Source: Bacteroidales bacterium
GTDB lineage: Bacteria > Bacteroidota > Bacteroidia > Bacteroidales > UBA932
Direction: 5' to 3'
Length of the DNA stretch: 64,000 nucleotides
NCBI GenBank assembly: GCA_017437125.1
Contig: JAFSBV010000027.1
Coordinates: 1 to 64,000, forward strand
In this document: in pieces, positions 1 to 8,068 of the stretch
Layout of the letters: each line of letters opens with the position of its first letter
Position numbering within the stretch: position 1 is the stretch's first letter
Made by a program: the position numbers and the translations under genes
Notes under the pieces: generated by a model
What the model was told of the DNA's origin: nothing
Databases searched by the model: none
Seen by the model: the letters and a program-made list of their open reading frames with translations, nothing else

Positions 1-143
1 GTAGCATTTCTTTCTCTAATACCCACCATATACGGCTCCTTCTGCCGAAATTAACAATATGGTGAGATAACACAAAAATGGTATATGTACCAACCACTTA
101 TCAAATTTCACCCTCATCCTGCCATTTTTACGCAAGTTCTTGC

Positions 144-151
144 TATCTTTG
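144..151 (+). promoter_or_regulatory. -7 promoter box of the GH3 gene
   Basis: TATCTTTG matches the Bacteroidota -7 consensus TAnnTTTG. It sits 17 bases before the ATG at 169, so transcription would begin near 157. This argues against the longer reading frame that opens at 85. I see no convincing -33 TTTG at the usual spacing. Confidence 0.5.
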
Positions 152-168
152 GAAAAACACTTGAACTT

Positions 169-2379
169 ATGAAACGATTTTTGACTTTTTTTCTGATTCT
201 TTCTGCTTCTATTGCGGTTTCTGCTCAGACTTATCCATATCAGGATCCTTCCCTCAGTCCGGATGAAAGGGCCAGGGATCTTCTTGGCAGACTTACTGTA
301 GAACAGAAAGTGATGCTCATGGATTATGATTCTCCTGCTATTCCTGAGCTTGGCATAAGGAAGTACAACTGGTGGAACGAAGCCTTGCATGGATCGGCAC
401 GAAACGGCCTTGCTACAGTCTTCCCACAGGCCATCGGTATGGCTGCCAGCTGGAACGACAAGCTGCTTGAGCAGGTTTTCGACGTTGCGTCTTCCGAGCA
501 GAGAATCAAGTTCAGCATCGCCAGCGAGAATGAAGATGTAAAGCGCTATCACGGACTCACCGTATGGACTCCGAACATAAACATATTCCGTGATCCCCGC
601 TGGGGCCGCGGCCAGGAGACATATGGAGAAGATCCGTATCTGACAACTGTCATGGGACGAGCAGTCGTAAACGGTCTTCAGGGCCCTGCAGACCAGAAAT
701 ATGACAAGCTTCATGCATGTCTCAAGCATTTCGCAATCCACAGCGGTCCTGAGTATGAACGCCATGTGTTCAATGTAGAGGAAGTATCATGGCGCGATCT
801 TAACGAGACATATCTTTATGCTTTCGAGAGGCTTGTAAAGACCACCGATGTCAAGGAAGTCATGTGCGCATATAACGCTTATGAGGGAAAGCCATGTTGC
901 GGAAGCGACAAGCTTCTTATCAAGATACTTCGTGAGCAGTGGGGTTTTGACGGACTTGTCGTGACTGACTGCTGGGCGGTAAGCGATTTCTTCAAGGAGG
1001 GATATCATAACATCTTCCCTGGCGATCCTGCATCTTCATCTGCATTTTCAGTACGTAGCGGTGCCGATCTCGAATGTGGAGATTCGTTTTTCACTCTCAT
1101 GGATGCTTATAAGGACGGTAAGGTCACTGATGCGGACCTTGACAGAGCCGTATTCCGTATCCTGAGGGCCAGATTCGAACTTGGTGAGATGGATCCTGCA
1201 GAAAGTGTTTCATGGAATTCGATTCCAAGGGAGAAGCTGGCATGTGACGAACATCATGAGCTTGCACTGAAGATGGCGCGCGAGACCATGACCCTTCTTC
1301 AGAACAGGAATGATGTACTTCCGTTGAAGAAGGATGCGAAATATGCCGTAGTAGGTCCTAATGCGGCAGATTCGCTTGTGATGTGGGGAAACTACAACGG
1401 TATTCCTCGTAAGACCATCACTGTTCTTGAAGGAATAAAGGCTAAGGTCGGAGCTGAGAATGTAGTATATGCCAAAGGGTGTGAAATCGCAGCGGCAGCT
1501 GCCGACAAGGGCCGTTATAGCGAAACTGAAGGAAATTTTCATGATGAGGCTCTTGCCAGATCTGTCGAGGGTGCATCGGCAGGAACATATGATCTTTCAA
1601 TGTTTGATGATGTGGACGCGATCATCTTCGTGGGAGGTCTGTCTCCTAAGCTTGAGGGAGAGGAAATGAGAGTCAATTTCGAGGGATTCAAAGGAGGAGA
1701 CAGGACTTCGATCGAGCTTCCGGAGACTCAGAGAGAATATGTGAAGCAATTGCACAAGACAGGAAAGCCTGTGATCTTCGTACATCTTTCAGGATCTGCT
1801 GTTGCGCTTGCACCGGAGGCTGAGGCTTGTGATGCGATCCTTCAGGGATGGTATGCAGGTCAGGCCGGAGGTGAGGCTGTTGCTGATGTCCTCTTCGGTG
1901 ACTATAACCCTGCAGGAAGACTTCCTGTGACATTCTATGCTTCTGATTCAGATCTCAAGGACTTCAGAGACTATGACATGCCGGGCAATACATACCGCTA
2001 TTTCAAGGGAAAGCCGCTCTTCCCGTTCGGTCACGGACTCAGCTACAGCAAGTTCAGATACAGAAAGGCAAAGCTGAGAGACGGTGTGCTCAGAATACCG
2101 GTGAAGAATGTGAGCCGGAAAGACGGTGACGAGGTCGTGCAGGTCTATATCAGAAAGGCTGATGATGTTGACGGTCCTGTAATGAGCCTCAGAGGTTTCA
2201 AGAGGGTGAATGTCAAGGGGAAGAAGAAAGCCGTTGTAGAGATCCCTATGTCTGCAGAGAATATCGATCTTTTCAATCCTGAGACAGGAAAGATGGAAGC
2301 TGCTCCAGGCAGATACATCATCTATTATGGAGGATCATCCGATATCTCGAAGCTCAGAAAACTCAAGATGAAGATCTAA
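169..2379 (+). CDS. Glycoside hydrolase family 3 beta-glycosidase (beta-glucosidase/beta-xylosidase type), secreted
   Basis: A 736-residue exported enzyme expected to release terminal beta-linked sugars (glucose or xylose) from plant oligosaccharides in the periplasm or outside the cell. Residues 1-20 form a signal peptide ending VSAQ. The GH3 N-terminal barrel follows, with the catalytic nucleophile Asp267 in the VVTDCWAVSDF motif, then the GH3 C-terminal domain (about 385-620) and a fibronectin-III-like tail (about 655-730). The GLSPKLEGEEM segment near 520 fits the acid/base region of xylosidase-type members. There is no PA14 insertion, which explains why it is shorter than BxlA forms of about 860 residues. 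The start at 169 is chosen because the signal peptide begins there and a -7 box lies just upstream. Exact substrate is not readable. The stop overlaps the convergent regulator gene by 4 bases. Confidence 0.9.
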   Translation: MKRFLTFFLILSASIAVSAQTYPYQDPSLSPDERARDLLGRLTVEQKVMLMDYDSPAIPELGIRKYNWWNEALHGSARNGLATVFPQAIGMAASWNDKLLEQVFDVASSEQRIKFSIASENEDVKRYHGLTVWTPNINIFRDPRWGRGQETYGEDPYLTTVMGRAVVNGLQGPADQKYDKLHACLKHFAIHSGPEYERHVFNVEEVSWRDLNETYLYAFERLVKTTDVKEVMCAYNAYEGKPCCGSDKLLIKILREQWGFDGLVVTDCWAVSDFFKEGYHNIFPGDPASSSAFSVRSGADLECGDSFFTLMDAYKDGKVTDADLDRAVFRILRARFELGEMDPAESVSWNSIPREKLACDEHHELALKMARETMTLLQNRNDVLPLKKDAKYAVVGPNAADSLVMWGNYNGIPRKTITVLEGIKAKVGAENVVYAKGCEIAAAAADKGRYSETEGNFHDEALARSVEGASAGTYDLSMFDDVDAIIFVGGLSPKLEGEEMRVNFEGFKGGDRTSIELPETQREYVKQLHKTGKPVIFVHLSGSAVALAPEAEACDAILQGWYAGQAGGEAVADVLFGDYNPAGRLPVTFYASDSDLKDFRDYDMPGNTYRYFKGKPLFPFGHGLSYSKFRYRKAKLRDGVLRIPVKNVSRKDGDEVVQVYIRKADDVDGPVMSLRGFKRVNVKGKKKAVVEIPMSAENIDLFNPETGKMEAAPGRYIIYYGGSSDISKLRKLKMKI

Positions 2380-2966
2380 ATCTCATTTATATCGATAATA
2401 CCGGACAGTACTGCGAAAATCGTCAGCCTGCCAAGCGAGCGGGTCTGAAGTTTTTCGCAGATGTTGTTTCTGTGGAATATCACGGTAGTCATGGAAATCC
2501 CGAGCGTTTCAGCTATCTCTTTGTTTATCAGTCCTTTGACCATGAGCTTGAGAACCTCTTTCTCTCTTGGTGACAGCTCTTCTCCGGTATTCCTTTCCCT
2601 CTTTCCGCAATTCAAGTCATTATCCTCATATCTGCTTACAAGCTGAATCTTCAGAAGCTTTCCTGTAATCTCGTTCTCGGACATGGAAATGTCAAGTACA
2701 TTATATCCGGCTTTGCAGAATCTTCTGTCTTCTCCTTCAGACAGTACCGTAGTCTGACTGCGCAGAGTCTCGAATTCATCTATATGCCGGAACATTATGT
2801 CCGAACTAACGAAGAAATGTATGAAATGCCTGTTGGAATCCTTTATGAAGTCGTTCATCGTACCGTAGGCACATATCTCCACGTTCCTGAAATTATCCGT
2901 CAGAATGTTCTGCAGGGCAATGCTGCTTAATGTGTTGTGATCAATGATCGCTATGCAGGGGTTCAT
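2376..2966 (-). CDS. LuxR-family DNA-binding regulator with a degenerate receiver-like domain
   Basis: A 196-residue protein. The C-terminus (about 130-190) is a clear LuxR/GerE helix-turn-helix with LSPREKEVLKLMVKGLINKE and the recognition helix SMTTVIFHRNNICEKL. The N-terminal 120 residues have the layout of a response-regulator receiver: Asp9 after strand 1 and Asp56 in SSDIM after strand 3. It lacks the second acidic residue at strand 1 and the conserved lysine after strand 5, so phosphorylation is doubtful. It starts 2 bases after trkH, so the two are probably co-transcribed and it may tune potassium or osmotic responses (inference). No histidine kinase is nearby. Confidence 0.8.
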   Translation of the reverse strand: MNPCIAIIDHNTLSSIALQNILTDNFRNVEICAYGTMNDFIKDSNRHFIHFFVSSDIMFRHIDEFETLRSQTTVLSEGEDRRFCKAGYNVLDISMSENEITGKLLKIQLVSRYEDNDLNCGKRERNTGEELSPREKEVLKLMVKGLINKEIAETLGISMTTVIFHRNNICEKLQTRSLGRLTIFAVLSGIIDINEI

Positions 2967-2968
2967 CT

Positions 2969-4414
2969 TTATCTTTTCTTTAGCATTGAAATGACGATAA
3001 GGAACGGGAATATCTCGATACGGCCGAGGAACATGTCAAATGAGAATATGAATTTAACGACAGCCGGCATTGTAGAATAATTTCCCATTGTACCTAAAGA
3101 GCCCATTCCAGGTCCTACATTGCCCAGTGAAGCAACCGTTCCTGAAAATGCGTCACCTATTTCGACACCGCATATCAGAACCAGGGCAAAGGATGCTATC
3201 AGCAAGAACAGATACAGGACTATGTATAGGAAAACTGATGATACTGTCTCGCTGTCGATTACTTTTCCGCTGATTCTTGTGCTGATCAGCGAGCTTGGAT
3301 GCAGCCTTTTCTGGAAATCTCCCCATATTGCTTTCACTGATATGTACATTCTGTCTGCCTTGATACCTCCTGTAGTAGATCCGGAGCATCCGCAATGGAA
3401 TGCAGCGAGCATAAGGAGGGCATTTGCGAGAAGCGGCCATGAAGCAGTGTCGGCCTGACCGAATCCTGTAGTCGAAAGGAAACTGGCTGTCTGAAACACC
3501 GCATCGATAATGGATTTACCCCATGATGAATAACCTCCATTACCTTTCAGATCAATGGCTATGATGAGGGCGATGACTGCGATTACGCTGAAGTAATATC
3601 TTGTGACTGAATTGTTCAGAGGCTTGAAGGAGCGTTTGATTATTGTTGCATATATGACTCCGAAATGCATCGATGACAATATCATGAATAAAGTTATGAT
3701 GATATCTATCAACGTCGAGTCAAAATACATGATCGATGTGTTTTTCGTACTGAATCCACCTGTCGATATTGTGCTGAAGGAATGATTTACTGCGTCAAAA
3801 AGTGACATTCCTGCTGCCCATAGGCATAATGTTTCAGTAATGGTCAGAATGACATATACCATCATCATTATTCTGGCGGTCTTTCCTGCCTGATATCTGT
3901 ATCCTTCCTTTGAAAGGGATGAGAGCTCGAGATGCGTGAGCTTCAGCTTGAAAGGACTTGCATCGGGAAGTATCATAAGAAGGAATACGATAACGCCGAG
4001 GCCGCCGATGAAGTGTGTGGAAGAACGCCAGAACAGGAGACTTTTCGGTAGAGCTTCTATGTCATTCAGTATCGTCGAGCCTGTTGTAGTGTAACCTGAA
4101 ACGCTTTCAAACCAGGCGTTTACCAATGTGAATTCGCCTCCCCACAGCACATATGGAAGCATTCCGAATATAAATGAGAGGAGCCAGGAGATGACTATTG
4201 TCAGATAACCGCTCTGCAGCGACGTTTCAGGCCTGTCCTTGACAAAAATGAAGGGGAAACATCCTGTGATCAATGTAATGAGGAAACTTATCAGCAGGGG
4301 AGTGAATGCGGAATCAAATCCGTTCAGTATTGATATGACCACTGAAATGAACATGAATAAGGCGTTGATGAGCAATGCCTTGCCGATGTTTGTAGATATA
4401 GCTTTTACATTCAT
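2969..4414 (-). CDS. trkH: Trk-type potassium uptake protein, TrkH family
   Basis: An inner-membrane potassium channel-like transporter that normally works with the NAD-binding subunit TrkA, which is not in this window. It is 481 residues from the start chosen here and has about ten hydrophobic segments with the repeated K+ selectivity-loop signatures, for example SGYTTTGSTI and STISTGGFSTKNTSI, then FLSTTGFGQAD and SLGNVGPGMGS, one in each of four repeats. An upstream ATG at 4441 lies inside a TATATTTG -7 box, so I chose the next ATG at 4414 (MNVKAIST). The downstream LuxR gene follows after 2 bases. Confidence 0.9.
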   Translation of the reverse strand: MNVKAISTNIGKALLINALFMFISVVISILNGFDSAFTPLLISFLITLITGCFPFIFVKDRPETSLQSGYLTIVISWLLSFIFGMLPYVLWGGEFTLVNAWFESVSGYTTTGSTILNDIEALPKSLLFWRSSTHFIGGLGVIVFLLMILPDASPFKLKLTHLELSSLSKEGYRYQAGKTARIMMMVYVILTITETLCLWAAGMSLFDAVNHSFSTISTGGFSTKNTSIMYFDSTLIDIIITLFMILSSMHFGVIYATIIKRSFKPLNNSVTRYYFSVIAVIALIIAIDLKGNGGYSSWGKSIIDAVFQTASFLSTTGFGQADTASWPLLANALLMLAAFHCGCSGSTTGGIKADRMYISVKAIWGDFQKRLHPSSLISTRISGKVIDSETVSSVFLYIVLYLFLLIASFALVLICGVEIGDAFSGTVASLGNVGPGMGSLGTMGNYSTMPAVVKFIFSFDMFLGRIEIFPFLIVISMLKKR

Positions 4415-4438
4415 TTCTTCGGTCTGGATTTTGTTTTG

Positions 4439-4446
4439 CAAATATA
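4439..4446 (-). promoter_or_regulatory. -7 promoter box of the trkH operon
   Basis: Read on the minus strand this is TATATTTG, an exact TAnnTTTG. It would start transcription about 20 bases before the ATG at 4414 and excludes the ATG at 4441. I see no TTTG at the usual spacing. Confidence 0.45.
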
Positions 4447-4466
4447 GAAAAAATCTTTGTGAGACA

Positions 4467-4497
4467 TTTGCAAATTTGATATTTATACCTATCTTTG
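4467..4497 (+). promoter_or_regulatory. Promoter of the ferritin gene
   Basis: TTTG at 4467-4470, 19 bases, then TATCTTTG at 4490-4497, a full match to the Bacteroidota -33/-7 pattern. The leader to the ATG at 4561 is about 55 bases. Confidence 0.7.
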
Positions 4498-4560
4498 CAG
4501 TAGATATAAATTTGAATTATTCAAATTGACACCAGCGCTTACATTTAAAAGGATTATATT

Positions 4561-5082
4561 ATGATTTCACAGAAACTCCACAATGCTATCAATGCACAGA
4601 TCAATGCAGAGCTTTGGTCGGCATATCTTTATCTTTCAATGTCACTCGATGCAGAGACCAAAGGATATAAGGGCTTCGCCAACTGGTTTTATGTTCAGTT
4701 CCAGGAAGAGCAGGCACATGCCCGCATTTTCATGAACTATCTCAATTCACGTGATGCCAAGGTGGAGCTTCTTCCTATCGAGGCTGTTCCGACATCGTGG
4801 GACTCTGTACTTGATATGTTCAAGCATACTCTTGAGCATGAGAAGAAAGTCACTTCACTCATCAATAATCTCGCAGCAATTGCAGATGAAGACCGTGACT
4901 TCGCATCAATCAACCGTCTTGTATGGTTCATTGACGAGCAGGTAGAGGAAGAAGAGTCTGCAAGAGACATGATCGCGGCTGTAGAGGCTGTAGAAGGCAA
5001 CAAGTACGGCATGTATATGCTTGATAAGGATCAGGCTGCACGTGTTTATAATGTCCCTTCGCCTCTTGCTACAGCAGAATAG
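4561..5082 (+). CDS. ftnA: Bacterial non-haem ferritin
   Basis: A 173-residue iron-storage protein of the FtnA type, assembling as a 24-subunit shell that oxidises ferrous iron and stores it as mineral in the cytoplasm. All ferroxidase ligands fall at the same positions as in E. coli FtnA: Glu17, Glu50, His53, Glu94, Gln127 and Glu130. The length matches the family. It is monocistronic, with its own strong-looking promoter and a divergent trkH upstream. In an anaerobe it would also limit iron-driven oxidative damage on oxygen exposure. Confidence 0.96.
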   Translation: MISQKLHNAINAQINAELWSAYLYLSMSLDAETKGYKGFANWFYVQFQEEQAHARIFMNYLNSRDAKVELLPIEAVPTSWDSVLDMFKHTLEHEKKVTSLINNLAAIADEDRDFASINRLVWFIDEQVEEEESARDMIAAVEAVEGNKYGMYMLDKDQAARVYNVPSPLATAE

Positions 5083-5114
5083 CTGATTCTTTTGCGTGAA
5101 TTGCCCTCTGACGG

Positions 5115-5145
5115 ATTGTTTCATCATATAAAATGATTAGCTTTG
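5115..5145 (+). promoter_or_regulatory. Promoter of the polyphosphate polymerase operon
   Basis: ATTG at 5115-5118, 19 bases, then TAGCTTTG at 5138-5145. The -33 box has one mismatch to TTTG. It lies 30 bases before the first gene of the four-gene operon. Confidence 0.6.
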
Positions 5146-5175
5146 CAGTAAATTACTAACCGCAAAATAATACTG

Positions 5176-5604
5176 ATGATGAAGAAAATCCTGATGTTGG
5201 TCGTCATGACCATCATTGCCTTCCCTTGTGTCTTGTCCGCTCAGGAGCTTGATGCTGCTACATTGGCCAAGAGAGAGGGAAGGAAGAACCTCACGATCAA
5301 GGAATGGAATACCGATGCCAAGACCAAGACAAGATGGCTTGACAGGGTTACAACCTACGATTCGCAAGGTCGAAAGATCGAACAGATAGAATATGCCTCA
5401 TACGGTCAGAAATGGCGTGAGACATACGAATACGGTGAACATGGAAGAGTTGTCCGCGAAGTCGAATATGACGATCGTGACAAGCCTAAGTCGATACGTA
5501 AGTATGAGTACAATGCTGATGGTACCAGGAAGAAGCAGTATAACTATGCTCCGAACGGACGTCTGCAGACGATAAAGGTATTCGAATACGTTATAAGTGA
5601 TTAG
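5176..5604 (+). CDS. Small secreted protein with YD/RHS-like beta repeats
   Basis: A 142-residue protein of unknown function. A signal peptide covers residues 1-22 (ending VLSAQ). The mature part contains short degenerate repeats of the form YDSQGRKIEQIEY, YEYGEHGRVVREVEY and YEYNADGTRKKQY. These resemble the strand-turn-strand units of YD-repeat and MORN-type proteins and probably form a small periplasmic beta sheet. It ends 1 base before the ATG of the polymerase gene, and an alternative GTG start for the polymerase overlaps it, so the genes are co-transcribed. Its role, perhaps cell-envelope partner of the polymerase system, is a guess from context. Confidence 0.75.
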   Translation: MMKKILMLVVMTIIAFPCVLSAQELDAATLAKREGRKNLTIKEWNTDAKTKTRWLDRVTTYDSQGRKIEQIEYASYGQKWRETYEYGEHGRVVREVEYDDRDKPKSIRKYEYNADGTRKKQYNYAPNGRLQTIKVFEYVISD

Positions 5605-5605
5605 C

Positions 5606-6406
5606 ATGTTCAGAGAGACTGATTTCAATTCGGTCGGAAGAATGGATGCCATCTCATTGGATGAGATGTCGTCCGTTTCTCTTATGAACCGTATTGATAC
5701 GAAATTCGTCACGACCGTTCAGGTTCTGGAACATGTCCTTGATGATGCCCTTGATGAAGGCTACAGGATATGCGAGATATCAGGCCGGCGTCTCATGCCC
5801 TACTCATCTGTCTATTATGACACCGACGACCTCAAGATGTTCACTGCCCATAGGAACGGCAAGAAGACAAGGCAGAAGGTTCGTGTCAGGACGTATCTCT
5901 CAGATAATGAATCCTTTTTGGAAATCAAGCGTAAGAACAACCGCGGACGTACCAAGAAGAAGCGTATAGGTGTTCCGACAGAATGCAAGATGAATTTCGG
6001 ACTCCATCCTGATGCGGCCGCCTTTCTTGAAAAGAAATCATGGTGGCGTGCAGAAGATCTCACTCCCGAGACTACCACGGATTTCTGCCGTTTCACACTT
6101 GTCAACAAGGATATGACGGAGCGCCTTACCATAGACATCAATCTCGGCTTCAGGAATTTCAGAAGCGGAAGGGAGGTGTCTCTCGGCAATCTGGTCATAA
6201 TAGAGCTGAAACAGGACGGAAGGGTGAGTTCACAGATGAAGAAGATCCTTCTTCGTCACAGGGTGTTTCCTTACAGGATAAGCAAATACTGCATGGCGGT
6301 AACTCTGACAGATCCGAATGCCAGACCCGGAAGATTCATCGAGAAGGTCAGGTACATCGAGAAGATCACAGGAAACAGATTTTACAACAGAAGCAATATA
6401 GAATAA
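5606..6406 (+). CDS. VTC-domain polyphosphate polymerase
   Basis: A 266-residue cytoplasmic protein with the VTC tunnel fold found in the yeast polyphosphate polymerase Vtc4, expected to make polyphosphate from ATP. The charged residues that line the tunnel are in order: Lys33 (RIDTKFV), Arg93 and Arg95 (KVRVRTYL), Glu106 and Lys108 in FLEIKRKNNRGRTKKKR, Glu200 and Lys202 (VIIELKQDG), and Lys227 (RISKYC). I chose the ATG at 5606; an in-frame GTG at 5597 would overlap the previous gene by 8 bases. The DUF4956 membrane gene follows after 1 base, a pairing that is common in bacteria. Confidence 0.85.
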   Translation: MFRETDFNSVGRMDAISLDEMSSVSLMNRIDTKFVTTVQVLEHVLDDALDEGYRICEISGRRLMPYSSVYYDTDDLKMFTAHRNGKKTRQKVRVRTYLSDNESFLEIKRKNNRGRTKKKRIGVPTECKMNFGLHPDAAAFLEKKSWWRAEDLTPETTTDFCRFTLVNKDMTERLTIDINLGFRNFRSGREVSLGNLVIIELKQDGRVSSQMKKILLRHRVFPYRISKYCMAVTLTDPNARPGRFIEKVRYIEKITGNRFYNRSNIE

Positions 6407-6407
6407 C

Positions 6408-7193
6408 ATGATACCATTACAGATCGACCCTACAATGGCGGCAAACTGGTCGCCTGAAGCAGCTGACACACTATCTTCTTCATTCAGCGAATTCGACCCT
6501 TCTATCGCTGCCGAATTCGGCTATGAGGTAGCTCAGGCAAAGACATTCCTCGGAGTACCTCTCTTCGATGCCCAGAATCTGCTGCATCTGGGAATCCATT
6601 TCGCATTCACCATGCTGGTGTCCTGGATCATCGTCCATCTCTTCTATTACAGGAAGTCGAGAAGAAGGGACTATTATTTCACTTTCCTTATGTTCTCGGC
6701 AGCAATGTTCATCCTTCTTTTCGTTATGGAGAACATAAAGCTGCAGATAGGTTTCGCGCTCGGTCTTTTCGCCATATTCGGAATGATAAGATACAGGACG
6801 GAAACCATGCCGGTCCGTGAGATGACATATCTTTTCGTGATCATCGCGATATCGATCGTGAACGGTCTTGCATTGAACATCTCATATGCCGAACTGGTCC
6901 TGGCCAACCTTCTTATGATTCTTCTGACCTGGATCCTTGAATCAGACCGGATCGTCGCCCATACATCGACAAAGCTTGTGACATACGACCGTATCGACCT
7001 TATAGTGCCTGAGAAGCGTGAGGAACTCAAGGAAGACCTTGAGAAGAGGATAGGTGTGAAGATAAAGACAATTGAGATCGGAGCCGTTGATTTTCTCCGT
7101 GATTCGGCATTCATAAAGATAACATATGACCTTCCTCATGGTGAGGGAAATACCATCGATCAGCTCAGGAAGGAAAAGGATTTCATAGGATAG
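6408..7193 (+). CDS. DUF4956 family membrane protein, partner of the polyphosphate polymerase
   Basis: A 261-residue inner-membrane protein. It has four hydrophobic segments (about 62-82, 92-108, 112-126 and 140-175), the conserved IFGMIRYRTETMPVREMTYL loop between segments, and a soluble C-terminal domain (about 195-255) with an alternating strand-helix pattern. The DUF4956 family is repeatedly found beside VTC-domain proteins and may anchor the polymerase or pass polyphosphate across the membrane. That role is inferred from neighbourhood and from yeast VTC, where the polymerase is membrane-coupled. The gene starts 2 bases after the polymerase stop. Confidence 0.85.
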   Translation: MIPLQIDPTMAANWSPEAADTLSSSFSEFDPSIAAEFGYEVAQAKTFLGVPLFDAQNLLHLGIHFAFTMLVSWIIVHLFYYRKSRRRDYYFTFLMFSAAMFILLFVMENIKLQIGFALGLFAIFGMIRYRTETMPVREMTYLFVIIAISIVNGLALNISYAELVLANLLMILLTWILESDRIVAHTSTKLVTYDRIDLIVPEKREELKEDLEKRIGVKIKTIEIGAVDFLRDSAFIKITYDLPHGEGNTIDQLRKEKDFIG

Positions 7194-7195
7194 TG

Positions 7196-8041
7196 ATGAG
7201 AAAGATACTTTATTATGCATTAGCCTGCTGTGTGGCTTTGTTTGCCTCGTCCGTGAACATATATGCTGATGACGATGATTCCGATTCTTTCGGTGCCCGT
7301 CTTTCCGGAGAGGTTGATTACAAGATAATGAAAGGCATGCATGTATATGCTTCTGAAGAGCTCAGGTTCTTCGGAGGCAGTGATTTCATTGACCGTTCGT
7401 ATTCTGAACTGGGATTCTCATATAAGATCAATGACCATCTCAAGGCTGCCGTGTCATATACTGCCATCGCAGTCAATAAAAAAGAAGTCATCATGCCTGA
7501 CAATGAGGAGATTACCTTGCAGTGGACTGAATGGCGTCATAGGGTCTCGGCAGATCTGACTGCGTCTGTAAAGGTCGGACAATGGCGTTTTTCCCTGAGG
7601 GAAAGGATACAGGGAACATACAAGATGCGTGAACTCAACAACTACCAGCAGCCACAGATGGGATGGGTCTTGAGAAGCAGGCTCAAGGTCGCATATAAGT
7701 TCCGTTCTGTTCCGTTTGAACCATATGCATATTTCGAACCCCGTCTTTTGCTGAACGGTGCGAAGTGGAGCGAGGAATCCCTTGGAAAAAATTATGAAAA
7801 TGCTTCATTCCTTGGCCATAAGGACGTATATTTCAACCGTTATCGTTGTGCAGCGGGTCTCGAATGGAAACTGAACAAACGTAACTCCCTTGACTTCTAT
7901 ATGCTATATGACCATCTTTATGACAAGGAGATTGATGCGAGAAAGGAAGGAAGCATAAAGGGAGTGGTTCTGAAGGCTCCGATTCATGGAATTTCGTCTG
8001 ACAGATTATCATTGGGAGTTGCTTACAAGTATTCCTTTTAA
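7196..8041 (+). CDS. DUF2490 family outer-membrane beta-barrel-like protein
   Basis: A 281-residue exported protein, last gene of the polyphosphate operon. A signal peptide is followed by an Asp-rich stretch (YADDDDSDSF). The rest is alternating amphipathic strands ending in an aromatic residue (SLGVAYKYSF), typical of outer-membrane barrels. This matches the DUF2490 pattern. The ATG at 7196 directly follows the stop of the previous gene, and an overlapping GTG at 7193 is an alternative. It could be the outer-membrane part of the same system, but no transport function can be read. Confidence 0.75.
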   Translation: MRKILYYALACCVALFASSVNIYADDDDSDSFGARLSGEVDYKIMKGMHVYASEELRFFGGSDFIDRSYSELGFSYKINDHLKAAVSYTAIAVNKKEVIMPDNEEITLQWTEWRHRVSADLTASVKVGQWRFSLRERIQGTYKMRELNNYQQPQMGWVLRSRLKVAYKFRSVPFEPYAYFEPRLLLNGAKWSEESLGKNYENASFLGHKDVYFNRYRCAAGLEWKLNKRNSLDFYMLYDHLYDKEIDARKEGSIKGVVLKAPIHGISSDRLSLGVAYKYSF

Positions 8042-8049
8042 TAACTTTG
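8018..8049 (+). promoter_or_regulatory. Promoter of the DUF1593 / flavodiiron gene pair
   Basis: TAACTTTG at 8042-8049 is an exact -7 match. GTTG at 8018-8021, 20 bases upstream, is a weaker -33 box and lies inside the end of the previous gene. Confidence 0.5.
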
Positions 8050-8068
8050 CAGGAAATACATCACTGCC

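Noticed and set aside
16..765. Long minus-strand frame opposite the GH3 gene
   Set aside because: It lies antisense to a conserved glycosidase and resembles no family; a shadow frame.
3088..3458. Plus-strand frames opposite trkH
   Set aside because: They are antisense to a well-conserved transporter and have no family features.
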